Origin: Clostridiales bacterium
GTDB lineage: Bacteria > Bacillota > Clostridia > Oscillospirales > CAG-272
Assembly: GCA_012800735.1 (NCBI GenBank)
Contig: JAAZIU010000013.1
Location: 186,001 to 250,000, forward strand
Direction: 5' to 3'
Length of the DNA: 64,000 nt
How positions within the stretch are numbered: position 1 is the stretch's first letter; every line of letters begins with the position of its first letter. The notes below the pieces were generated by a model. It saw only the letters and a list, made by a program, of their open reading frames with translations. It did no database searches and was not told the DNA's origin. Of the stretch, positions 52,748-60,992 are shown piece after piece. The position numbers and the translations under genes are program-made.

Positions 52748-53557
52748 TCAGTCGGGTTCGTCTTCGGCTAATACAGCGGTAAGTTCTTCAGTGATTTCGA
52801 TATTGCCGGATGAAGCTTCATTTTCAAGTATAACGGTATCGGTCGGAGCGGTGGTATAAGCTTCCGTGATGTTTTCGGCATCCGCGCCGCTGTTCTCGCG
52901 GTTTCCGAAAAATCTGAACGCCATTATAACCGCCGCAGTCAAAATCAACACGGCCGAAATAATACTCAGCACAAGCGGCAGCGCAGATACCTTTTCCTCT
53001 TTACGCGGCGCGGAAGACTTTTTTCCGGGCGAATAAACAGGATTATTGTTTACGGTTCTGTATTTGGCAGCTCCTGCTGTCATCTGTTGTATCGGAATAT
53101 AAGCGGATGTCTCCCCCGACATACCTTCCCTCCTGCCGGAGCTAAAATTATTACCTCCCGTAGCGTTAACAAGTCGGACGGAACGGTTTTCAGCGTCTGC
53201 GTTTCTGTATATCGGGGCAAACTGAAGGGTGCGGTTGTAATTTGCGGTATTCATGTAAACCGCGCCGGGATCGCGCCTCAGACGGGATACAGAACCCGCG
53301 GGCAGACGGAACTGCTGAGTGTCACCCATACGCTTTATCGTCGTAACCCTGGTAAATTCTCGAGTTGAGTTGATGTTCGGTCTTTGAGCGACTGAGGCAG
53401 ATATGTTTGGCAGACGGCGGGTATTCCGGAGGTCAGGGGAGGATTCTTTTTGAGGCTGCGGCGAGATGTCCGTAGCCGCCGAAGTTTTATCAACAAATGA
53501 AATGTTCCGGCGGGCGCGTCTCGGAGCAGCGGGGTTGTTATGTTTTCTTTCAGGCAT
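52748..53557 (-). CDS. Single-pass membrane protein of unknown function
   Basis: 269 aa. Residues 1-~190 are polar, basic and low in complexity (many Arg, Asn, Ser), with no fold I recognise. One membrane helix lies near 195-217 (LPLVLSIISAVLILTAAVIMAF). The last ~50 residues are acidic. The basic side should be cytoplasmic and the acidic tail outside. It heads the operon with the two DUF6054 genes; AAAGG precedes the ATG. Confidence 0.55.
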   Translation of the reverse strand: MPERKHNNPAAPRRARRNISFVDKTSAATDISPQPQKESSPDLRNTRRLPNISASVAQRPNINSTREFTRVTTIKRMGDTQQFRLPAGSVSRLRRDPGAVYMNTANYNRTLQFAPIYRNADAENRSVRLVNATGGNNFSSGRREGMSGETSAYIPIQQMTAGAAKYRTVNNNPVYSPGKKSSAPRKEEKVSALPLVLSIISAVLILTAAVIMAFRFFGNRENSGADAENITEAYTTAPTDTVILENEASSGNIEITEELTAVLAEDEPD

Positions 53558-53719
53558 ATGAAACCTTTCGTTGATTTTGACTACATATTTATTATACTAT
53601 AAAATACAGGATTATTCAAGGTAAAATTGTCTTAACGCAAGTGTTTTTTATGTAAAATTGTGTTAAAGTTAAATACGGGATAAAGTATGTTTTTCTTTAC
53701 GATTTCTTTGAATAAATTC

Positions 53720-53748
53720 TTGATTTTTTCAACATGTTGCGATATAAT
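53720..53748 (+). promoter_or_regulatory. Promoter of solute-binding array gene 1
   Basis: TTGATT (53720-53725), a 17-bp spacer and TATAAT (53743-53748). Confidence 0.65.
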
Positions 53749-53788
53749 TGATTTATAAAATGTTAATTTTTGAACGGAGGATATTTTT

Positions 53789-55282
53789 ATGTCGATTTGC
53801 AAAAAACTGCTTTCTCTTTTTCTTGCAGCCGCTATTTTATTTCCGGTTGTATCCGGTTGCGGGGATACCGGTAAGGCGGATATCGAATCTTCCGCGGCGG
53901 AAGCGGAAACCGTCGCGGAAGTCACCACCGATCCGAACGACCGTTCCGGCTATAAGGACAATCTGCCGGCGGATCTCGATTTCGGCGGGATGACCATCGG
54001 GGTTTTTTCCGGCGCTTCATACGGGGGGAGATTTATCGAAGGTCCGGAGGAATTGACCGGCGAAATAGTTGATGACGCAATATACGAAAGAAACCGGGCA
54101 GTTTCCGAACGTCTGAATATAAAACTGAATATTCTGGCTTCCGATGTATCATACAACGCTCCCGGCAATGAGCTGAAAAAGCTTATCATGGCGGGCGACA
54201 CTACATATGATTACGCCGTTGCGCAGCAGTTCGGTCTTATATCCACCGTCGAAGACGGCATTTACTACAATTTTCTCGACCTGCCCTATATTGATCTTGA
54301 TCAGCCATGGTGGTGCAACAGCTACATGGATGAAATCGCCATCGGCAGCGACAAGAAATTCTTCTTTTTCGGAGATTACACAACACATATGTTATATGTC
54401 GCAATGGTTCTGTTTTTAAACAAGACTTTATATGAGAATGTCATCGGAAATCCAGATGACCTTTATGCCAAGGCTCTCGAAGGCAACTGGACGTTGGAAT
54501 CGATGGATCAGCTCGTTAAAGTGTGTTACAGCGATTTGAACGGAGACAGCGAAGTAAATTCGGAAGACCGATTCGGCTTTGCGACTTATTATGCCTATTC
54601 CAGCACCGACGCATTCTCTTTTGCGACAGACATTCATTTGACCTCGCGGAACGAAGACGGCACTCCGTATTTCACTATGGGAACCGAACGGCAGATCAAA
54701 GCGGCCGATATGATCAATAAAATTTTCTGGAACGAAGGAAGCTATATCCACCAGAAGGATGGGGATATAACCTGGGATATGTTTACCGGTGGAAAGGTAC
54801 TGTTCCTCGGTAACCAGGTACTCGGCGGAGCCGCTTCCCTTCGCGACATGGAAGATGAGTTCGGAATTCTTCCTTATCCGAAGCTGGACGAGCTTCAGGA
54901 GAATTACAGGACCGTCGTCCATGACTGTGCGTCGATCGGGGTAATTCCCGTCAACTGCGCGCATCCCGAAGAAACCGGCGCGGTTCTGGAAGCGATGAGC
55001 TCGGAGAGCTGGAAATATGTCGTTCCGGCGTGGTATGAAACCGCGCTGAAGATAAAATATGTCCGGGACAATATTTCGGCTCAGATGGTCGACATAATCC
55101 ACGATTCGGTTTCGACCGAATTTGCCTATGTTTATTATTCAAAGCTCAGCGACGCGGGAATGATTTACCGGACTCTCGTAACAAAAAAAACCAGCGACTT
55201 CGCCTCCGCGTGGACTAAGATGCAGAAAAGCGCAGAAAAGAAGCTCGAAAAACTTATCGCGGCGTATCTTGAAAACTATTGA
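53789..55282 (+). CDS. Solute-binding lipoprotein, tandem array copy A
   Basis: 497 aa, GGAGG before the ATG, lipobox VVSGC near residue 22. The mature start carries the array signature EVTTDPNDRSGYKDNLP. The ligand-facing segment reads YIDLDQPWWCNSYMDEIAIG; the Ca-loop-like segment is DLNGDSEVNSED. Near-identical to copy B in the C-terminal half (MVDIIHDSVSTEFAYVYYSKL). It is probably a sugar-binding lipoprotein of family 1. No transporter subunits are encoded nearby. Confidence 0.8.
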   Translation: MSICKKLLSLFLAAAILFPVVSGCGDTGKADIESSAAEAETVAEVTTDPNDRSGYKDNLPADLDFGGMTIGVFSGASYGGRFIEGPEELTGEIVDDAIYERNRAVSERLNIKLNILASDVSYNAPGNELKKLIMAGDTTYDYAVAQQFGLISTVEDGIYYNFLDLPYIDLDQPWWCNSYMDEIAIGSDKKFFFFGDYTTHMLYVAMVLFLNKTLYENVIGNPDDLYAKALEGNWTLESMDQLVKVCYSDLNGDSEVNSEDRFGFATYYAYSSTDAFSFATDIHLTSRNEDGTPYFTMGTERQIKAADMINKIFWNEGSYIHQKDGDITWDMFTGGKVLFLGNQVLGGAASLRDMEDEFGILPYPKLDELQENYRTVVHDCASIGVIPVNCAHPEETGAVLEAMSSESWKYVVPAWYETALKIKYVRDNISAQMVDIIHDSVSTEFAYVYYSKLSDAGMIYRTLVTKKTSDFASAWTKMQKSAEKKLEKLIAAYLENY

Positions 55283-55296
55283 TTTTAAATCTTTTT

Positions 55297-55328
55297 GGCG
55301 CGGCGACTGCTTCCGCGCCTTTTTTTAT
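55297..55328 (+). terminator. Terminator after array copy A
   Basis: GGCGCGG pairs with CCGCGCC around a 9-base loop and is followed by seven Ts. Confidence 0.85.
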
Positions 55329-55339
55329 TTTATTTTTAG

Positions 55340-55368
55340 TTGTGTTTTGAATAATCTTATGATATAAT
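55340..55368 (+). promoter_or_regulatory. Promoter of solute-binding array gene 2
   Basis: TTGTGT (55340-55345), a 17-bp spacer beginning TTTGA, and TATAAT (55363-55368). Confidence 0.65.
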
Positions 55369-55403
55369 ATTTATACAACAATAAAATATACGGGGGGTAT
55401 GAT

Positions 55404-56900
55404 ATGAAATACGCAAAAAGACTGCTTTCTCTGCTTCTGGTATTTGCCATTGCGCTTCCGCTGATATCCGGATGCGGCGATACGGCCAGCAAGACGGAAG
55501 CCGAAACTTCCGCATTAAAAACCGAAAACACAGTCGAAGTCACCACCGATCCTAACGACCGTTCCGGATACAAAGACAGTCTTCCGGAGGATCTGGATTT
55601 CGGCGGGATGACCATCGGAGTTCTCTCTTCTGCCTCATTCGGCGGTAAATTTATCGAAGGGCCGGAGGAGTTGAGCGGCGAGATTGTTCAGGACACGATA
55701 TATGAACGGAACGAGGCTGTTTCCCAGCGATTGAATGTGAAATTAAACATAATTGTCTCAAATGTTTCATATGACGGTACCGGAAACGAAATCAAGAAAT
55801 TCGTCCTGGCAGGAGACAATACATATGATTACGCCGTTGCGCAGCAGTTCGGGCTTATAACAACCGTAGTCGACGGCATCTACTATAACTTCCTCAATCT
55901 TCCGTATATAGATTTGAGTCAGCCGTGGTGGTGCAACAGCTACATGGACGAAATAGCCATCGGAAACGATAAAAGGTTCTTCTTTTTCGGCGATTACACT
56001 GCTCATATGTTATATGTCGCAATGGTTTTGTTTATTAATAAAACCATGTATGAAAACATTATCGGCAATCCTGACGAAATATATGCCAAGGCGCTTGAAG
56101 GCAACTGGACCATGGACGCAATGGAACAGCTTGTTAAGAGCTGTTACAGCGATCTCAACGGCGACGGCGCCGTCACGGTCGACGATCAGTTCGGCTTTGT
56201 AACCTATTACGCTTCCTCCAGCACCGACGCATTTGCCTTTGCGACGGATATTCATCTGACGGAACGAGATAATAACGGCACGCTGCAATTTACAATGGGA
56301 ACCGAGCGACAGATTAAAGCCGCCGAATTGATAAACAAGATATTCTGGAATCAAGGCAGCTATGTTCATCTTCAGGAGGAAAACATAACCGTTGATATGT
56401 TCAGAGGCGGACGGGCTCTGATGCTCGGCAACAATACTCTCGGCAGCACATACGTTCTCCGCGAAATGGAGGACGAGTATGGGATTCTGCCGTATCCGAA
56501 GTTGGATGAGCTTCAGGAGAATTACCGAACTGTCGTTCACGACTGCGCTTCTATCGGTGTTGTTCCGATCAACTGCGCGCATCCCGAACAGACCGGCGCG
56601 GTTTTGGAAGCGATGAATTCGGAAAGCTGGAAATATGTAATTCCGGCATGGTACGAAACCGCGCTGAAGATAAAATATGTGCGCGACAACGTGTCGGCTC
56701 AGATGATTGACATAATACGCGACTCAATCACGACAGAATTCGCTTATGTCTATGCCTCGAAGCTGGATAATGCCGGAAAAATCTTCCGGACGCTTACTCA
56801 GAAAAAGTCCAACGATTTCGCCTCCGAATGGGCAAAGATACAGAACGGAGCCGAAAACAAACTCGAAAAACTTTATGAAGCTTATATCGTGAATAATTGA
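55404..56900 (+). CDS. Solute-binding lipoprotein, tandem array copy B
   Basis: 498 aa, GGGGGG-rich ribosome site, lipobox LISGC. It is the closest relative of copy A: QPWWCNSYMDEIAIGND, FFFGDYTAHMLYVAMVLFINKT and EEYGILPYPKLDELQENYRTVVHDCASIGV-type segments recur. The Ca-loop-like segment is DLNGDGAVTVDD, the most dockerin-like of the set. Own promoter and terminator. Confidence 0.8.
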   Translation: MKYAKRLLSLLLVFAIALPLISGCGDTASKTEAETSALKTENTVEVTTDPNDRSGYKDSLPEDLDFGGMTIGVLSSASFGGKFIEGPEELSGEIVQDTIYERNEAVSQRLNVKLNIIVSNVSYDGTGNEIKKFVLAGDNTYDYAVAQQFGLITTVVDGIYYNFLNLPYIDLSQPWWCNSYMDEIAIGNDKRFFFFGDYTAHMLYVAMVLFINKTMYENIIGNPDEIYAKALEGNWTMDAMEQLVKSCYSDLNGDGAVTVDDQFGFVTYYASSSTDAFAFATDIHLTERDNNGTLQFTMGTERQIKAAELINKIFWNQGSYVHLQEENITVDMFRGGRALMLGNNTLGSTYVLREMEDEYGILPYPKLDELQENYRTVVHDCASIGVVPINCAHPEQTGAVLEAMNSESWKYVIPAWYETALKIKYVRDNVSAQMIDIIRDSITTEFAYVYASKLDNAGKIFRTLTQKKSNDFASEWAKIQNGAENKLEKLYEAYIVNN

Positions 56901-56917
56901 TTTTATAACCTTAAGGT

Positions 56918-56951
56918 GTTCTGCGGCGATACTGCCGCAGAACCTCTTTAT
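56918..56951 (+). terminator. Terminator after array copy B
   Basis: GTTCTGCGGC pairs with GCCGCAGAAC around a 6-base loop, followed by CTCTTTATT. Confidence 0.7.
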
Positions 56952-56962
56952 TATTATCTTTA

Positions 56963-56991
56963 TTGCATTTTGACTGATTTTATGTTATAAT
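56963..56991 (+). promoter_or_regulatory. Promoter of solute-binding array gene 3
   Basis: TTGCAT (56963-56968), a 17-bp spacer beginning TTTGA, and TATAAT (56986-56991). Confidence 0.65.
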
Positions 56992-57023
56992 GTTTTCAGA
57001 ATATTAAAATATCAGGGGGGTAT

Positions 57024-58520
57024 ATGAAAAACACAAAAATACTACTTGCGCTGCTTTTGGCTGCTGCCATTATGCTTCCGTTAATTTCCGGATGCGGAGA
57101 AACCGCCGAGACGGTAGTTGAATCTTCGGCAACGGAGACCGAAACCGTCGCCGAAGTAACAACCGATCCGAATGACCGTTCCGGATATCAAGACAGCCTA
57201 CCCGAAGACATCGATCTCGGCGGGATAACGTTAGGCGTATATTGCGTAAAAACTTCCGGCGACACCGACTTTATAATGGGGGCTGAGGAACCGAGCGGAG
57301 ATATTGTGGAAGACACCGTAATGGAGAGAAACGAAAAGGTGTTTGAACGTCTCAATGTCAATATCAATTACAATCTGACGGATACCGCTTACAATCAAAT
57401 AGGCTCGGTCGTAAACAAATTCGTCATGGCCGATGACACCACATACGATTATTTTGTCGGTCAGCAATTCGGTCTCGTCGCGCAGGCGACCAAAGGTATT
57501 TATTATAATGTCTTAGAGCTGCCGTATATCGATTTCGATCAGCCATGGTGGTGGAACGGATACATGGATGAAATCTCGATAGGCTCGGACAAGCGCTTCT
57601 TCCTTGTCGGAGATTACTTCATCGATGTGCTGCGCGGCACGAGGGTACTTATTTTCAACAAAAACCTGTACGAAAACCAGATAGGAAATCCGGACGATCT
57701 TTACAACATTACGCTCGAAGGCAAATGGACACTTGAAAAAATGGCAGAGCTTGTTAAAGGATTATACCGGGACCTTAACGGAAACACCGAGTTCGACGAG
57801 GAAGATCAGTATGGTTTTGTCGCATTTCATGCCCTGGCCAGCACCGATCCCTTTGCTATCGGTACGGATATACGCATGACCGAACGCGAAGATGACGGAA
57901 CAATGAAATTTACGATGGGTACCGAACGCCAAATTAAAGCAACCGAGCTTATCAACGCCGTATTCTGGAACGAAGGCGCCTATATCAATAAAACAGATAC
58001 CGATAAGGCAATATTGAACTTCAAAAGCGGCAAATCTCTTATGTATGGAAACGCAATGATAAGCACCTCGGAGGAACTCCGCGACATGGATAACGATTTT
58101 GGTATGCTCCCGTTTCCGAAGTTTGACGAAACTCAGGAGAATTATCGTTCTCTCGTTCATGACACAAAAAGTTTCGGGGTGTTGCCGCTCTGCTGCGCTC
58201 ATCCGGAAGAAACAGGCGCGGTTATCGAGGCGATGAGTTCCGAAAGCTGGAAAATGCTGACGCCGAACTATTATGAAACCGCTCTCAAAGTCAAATATGT
58301 CCGCGATGAGATTTCGGCTCAGATGATAGATATTATTTATGATTCGATCTCGACCGAATTCGCCTATGTTTATTATGCCAGTCTTGCGAATGCCGGCATG
58401 ATTTATCGCAACCTCGTAACGAAAAATTCCAATGACTTTATGTCAGAATGGGCAAAGATGGAAAAGAGCGCCGAAAAGAAGCTTGACACGCTTATTGCTG
58501 CTTATCTTGAAAACTATTGA
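57024..58520 (+). CDS. Solute-binding lipoprotein, tandem array copy C
   Basis: 498 aa, lipobox LISGC. It belongs with copy D as a second subgroup: QPWWWNGYMDEISIGSDKRFFLVGDYFIDVLRGTRVL replaces the WWCNSYMDEIAIG...AHMLYVAMVL form of copies A and B. The Ca-loop-like segment is DLNGNTEFDEED. The change of residues in the predicted binding face suggests a different ligand. Own promoter and terminator. Confidence 0.8.
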   Translation: MKNTKILLALLLAAAIMLPLISGCGETAETVVESSATETETVAEVTTDPNDRSGYQDSLPEDIDLGGITLGVYCVKTSGDTDFIMGAEEPSGDIVEDTVMERNEKVFERLNVNINYNLTDTAYNQIGSVVNKFVMADDTTYDYFVGQQFGLVAQATKGIYYNVLELPYIDFDQPWWWNGYMDEISIGSDKRFFLVGDYFIDVLRGTRVLIFNKNLYENQIGNPDDLYNITLEGKWTLEKMAELVKGLYRDLNGNTEFDEEDQYGFVAFHALASTDPFAIGTDIRMTEREDDGTMKFTMGTERQIKATELINAVFWNEGAYINKTDTDKAILNFKSGKSLMYGNAMISTSEELRDMDNDFGMLPFPKFDETQENYRSLVHDTKSFGVLPLCCAHPEETGAVIEAMSSESWKMLTPNYYETALKVKYVRDEISAQMIDIIYDSISTEFAYVYYASLANAGMIYRNLVTKNSNDFMSEWAKMEKSAEKKLDTLIAAYLENY

Positions 58521-58534
58521 TTTTATAGCCTTAG

Positions 58535-58578
58535 TGCTCTTTTCCGCAGTTACCGCAGAAAAGAGCATTTTTTATAAA
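58535..58578 (+). terminator. Terminator after array copy C
   Basis: TGCTCTTTTC pairs with GAAAAGAGCA around a 13-base loop and is followed by T-rich sequence. Confidence 0.75.
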
Positions 58579-58586
58579 ATATTTTA

Positions 58587-58615
58587 TTGCGTTTTGAGTG
58601 TTTTTGTGGTATACT
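58587..58615 (+). promoter_or_regulatory. Promoter of solute-binding array gene 4
   Basis: TTGCGT (58587-58592), a 17-bp spacer beginning TTTGA, and TATACT (58610-58615). Confidence 0.6.
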
Positions 58616-58652
58616 ATTATTTGCGAGGTATTAAACTGACAGGGGGTATTAC

Positions 58653-60149
58653 ATGAAAAAAACAAAAATGTTCCTTGCTTTGCTTTTGGCTGCCGCTATC
58701 GCGCTGCCGATGATTTCGGGATGCGGCGATGAAGGCAAAACGACAGCCGAAACTTCTGCAGCAGAAACCGAAACCGTCGCCGAAGTAACAACCGACCCGA
58801 ACGACCGTTCCGGATATAAAGACAGTCTGCCCGAAGATATCGACCTCGGCGGGGTGACTATCGGTGTCTATTGCTGCAAGACTTTCAACAACACCGACTT
58901 CATAATGGGTGCTGAGGAACCGAGCGGAGATCTTGTCGAAGACGCCGTTATGGAGAGAAACGAAAAGGTTTTTGAGCGGCTCAATGTTAATATCAAGTAC
59001 AATCTGACGGACACAGCCTATTATGAAATCGGAAACGTCGTTAACAAATTCGTTATGGCCGGCGACAGCACATATGATTATTTCACCGGCGCGCAGTTCG
59101 GTCTCGTTCAGCAGGCGACCGAAGGAGTTTTTTATAACGTCTTCGATTTGCCGTATATCGATTTCGACCAGCCGTGGTGGTGGAACGGATACATGGATGA
59201 AATATCTATCGGCGCAGACAAGCGCTTCTTCCTCGTCGGAGATTATTTCATCGATATGCTGCGCGGAACGAGGGTGCTTTATTTCAACAAAACTCTGTAT
59301 GAAAACCAGTTAGGTAATCCTGACGATCTTTACAATGTCGCCCTCGAAGGAAACTGGACGCTCGAAAGGATGGCGGAGCTTGTTAAGGGAATGTACCGCG
59401 ATCTGAACGGCAATACCGTGTTTGACGAAGAAGATCAGTACGGTTTTGCCACTTATGTCACCTATTCCAGCTCCGACGCTTTCGCCTTCGCTACCGATAT
59501 CCGCATGACCGAGCGCGGAGATGACGGTACGATGACGTTTACGATGGGTACCGAACGCCAGCTCAAAGCGGCCGACCTTATAAACGCCGTGTTCTGGAAT
59601 GAAGGCAGCTATATCAGCAAGATAGACACCGACAAAGCGACTCCGATCTTCAAAAACGGCAATTCGCTTATGCTCGGAAACTCAAGCATCGGTACATCAG
59701 AGATTTTCCGCGATATGGAAGATGATTTCGGTATGGTTCCGTATCCGAAACTTGACGATACGCAAGAGAATTACCGTTCTCTCGTTCATGACACACAGAA
59801 CTTCGGGGTGGTGCCGCTTTGCTGCGCTCATCCGGATGAAACCGGCGCGGTTCTTGAAGCGATGAGCTCGGAAACCTGGAAAACACTGACGCCGACCTAC
59901 TATGAAACCGCTCTCAAAGTCAAATATGTGCGCGATGAGCTTTCGGCTCAGATAATAGATATTATCCATGACTCGATAGCAACCGAGTTCGCTTTCGTTT
60001 ATTACGCCAGCCTCTCAAACGCCGGCATGATTTACCGAAACCTTATAACAAATAATTCAAGCGACTTCATGTCCGAATGGGCGAAGATGCAAAAGAGCGC
60101 CGAGAAAGCGCTTGATAAGCTCAATGCAACGTATCTTGAGAAAAACTGA
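58653..60149 (+). CDS. Solute-binding lipoprotein, tandem array copy D
   Basis: 498 aa, lipobox MISGC. Very close to copy C: RSGYKDSLPEDIDLGG, FNNTDFIMGAEEPSGD, WWWNGYMDEISIG and DLNGNTVFDEEDQYG. Differences cluster in the middle (SSSDAFAFATDIRMTERG), closer to copies A and B there, so the array may have exchanged segments. Own promoter and terminator. Confidence 0.8.
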   Translation: MKKTKMFLALLLAAAIALPMISGCGDEGKTTAETSAAETETVAEVTTDPNDRSGYKDSLPEDIDLGGVTIGVYCCKTFNNTDFIMGAEEPSGDLVEDAVMERNEKVFERLNVNIKYNLTDTAYYEIGNVVNKFVMAGDSTYDYFTGAQFGLVQQATEGVFYNVFDLPYIDFDQPWWWNGYMDEISIGADKRFFLVGDYFIDMLRGTRVLYFNKTLYENQLGNPDDLYNVALEGNWTLERMAELVKGMYRDLNGNTVFDEEDQYGFATYVTYSSSDAFAFATDIRMTERGDDGTMTFTMGTERQLKAADLINAVFWNEGSYISKIDTDKATPIFKNGNSLMLGNSSIGTSEIFRDMEDDFGMVPYPKLDDTQENYRSLVHDTQNFGVVPLCCAHPDETGAVLEAMSSETWKTLTPTYYETALKVKYVRDELSAQIIDIIHDSIATEFAFVYYASLSNAGMIYRNLITNNSSDFMSEWAKMQKSAEKALDKLNATYLEKN

Positions 60150-60161
60150 GTTATGATTTAT

Positions 60162-60200
60162 ACGAGCCTGCTCAGCTGATAAGAGCAGACTCGTTTTTTT
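60162..60200 (+). terminator. Terminator after array copy D
   Basis: ACGAG-CTGCTC pairs with GAGCAG-CTCGT (one mismatch bulge each side), followed by a run of Ts. Confidence 0.8.
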
Positions 60201-60272
60201 AACTTTCTTTACGGGGTGATGAAAAATTCATAAAACTTTTTCATAAACAGTTTCGGCAATTAACCGTAAAAG

Positions 60273-60301
60273 TTGAAACGTTCATATTATTATGGTAAAA
60301 T
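60273..60301 (+). promoter_or_regulatory. Promoter of the flavodoxin gene
   Basis: TTGAAA (60273-60278), a 17-bp spacer and TAAAAT (60296-60301). Confidence 0.5.
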
Positions 60302-60372
60302 TTATAGTGTATATTATATAAACCATAAGGGCGCGAAACGCCATCCCTGTCATACGCAACGGAGGGAATCTG

Positions 60373-60843
60373 ATGCCAACTGTTGAATACAGCAAAAAAA
60401 CCGCAATCGTCTATTATTCCTGGTCGGGTACGACCGGCAGTTTTGCCAACAAGCTCGCACACGACAGCGACGCCGATCTTTATCGGATAAAAGACCGCAA
60501 ACGCCCCGATCTGCTCAGCGCGCTGTTCAAAGGATGCGCTGACGCCCGCAACAGGATGCCGATAGAAGCCGAAAACGCTCTTCCCGACCTCTGGGCTTAT
60601 GAAAAAATCATATTCTGCTGCCCTATATGGGCAGGATATCCGGCGCCGGCTTTCAATAATATGATAGCAGCTCTGCCAAGCGGCAAAGCCGTTGAGCTTT
60701 ACTTTATCTCCGCCTCCGGCAGCAGCCGCAAGAGCGAGGAAGGAACCAAGGCGCTCATAAGCAGCAAAAACTGTGAGATCGCCGCATATCAGGATATTTT
60801 CTCGGCTGACGTTGATGTCAGGTATAAGCTGAAAAAATTCTAA
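60373..60843 (+). CDS. Flavodoxin family protein
   Basis: 156 aa, GGAGG 7 bases before the ATG. The FMN phosphate loop is YYSWSGTTGSFANKLA near residues 15-29, and FCCPIWAGYPAPAF near 78 is the segment after strand 4 typical of small flavodoxin-like proteins. It should carry electrons in the cytoplasm. It lies 149 bases before the flavodiiron gene and could be its partner, but a long hairpin with T-run lies between them. Confidence 0.8.
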   Translation: MPTVEYSKKTAIVYYSWSGTTGSFANKLAHDSDADLYRIKDRKRPDLLSALFKGCADARNRMPIEAENALPDLWAYEKIIFCCPIWAGYPAPAFNNMIAALPSGKAVELYFISASGSSRKSEEGTKALISSKNCEIAAYQDIFSADVDVRYKLKKF

Positions 60844-60850
60844 AACTTTC

Positions 60851-60959
60851 GGACGAGATGTCAGTTATCACAAAGCAGAAAAAATATGCTCGGAATTTTA
60901 TTTTTTCCGCCGCGCATTAAATTTTACTGCATGATAAGCTGCGCTCGTCCCGTTTTTTT
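60851..60959 (+). repeat. ~100-nt imperfect hairpin ending in a T-run
   Basis: GGACGAG (60851-60857) pairs with CTCGTCC (60944-60950), CAGTTATCA (60862-60870) with TGATAA-GCTG (60932-60941), GCAG (60875-60878) with CTGC (60927-60930), and CGGAA with TTCCG further in. CG and seven Ts follow. It could act as a terminator, an attenuator or a small RNA. Confidence 0.55.
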
Positions 60960-60992
60960 AAACCGATATTACACTAATCAAGGAGATTATAT

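Noticed and set aside
58432..58656. A 74-codon frame between array copies C and D
   Set aside because: It overlaps the end of copy C, the terminator and the promoter of copy D.
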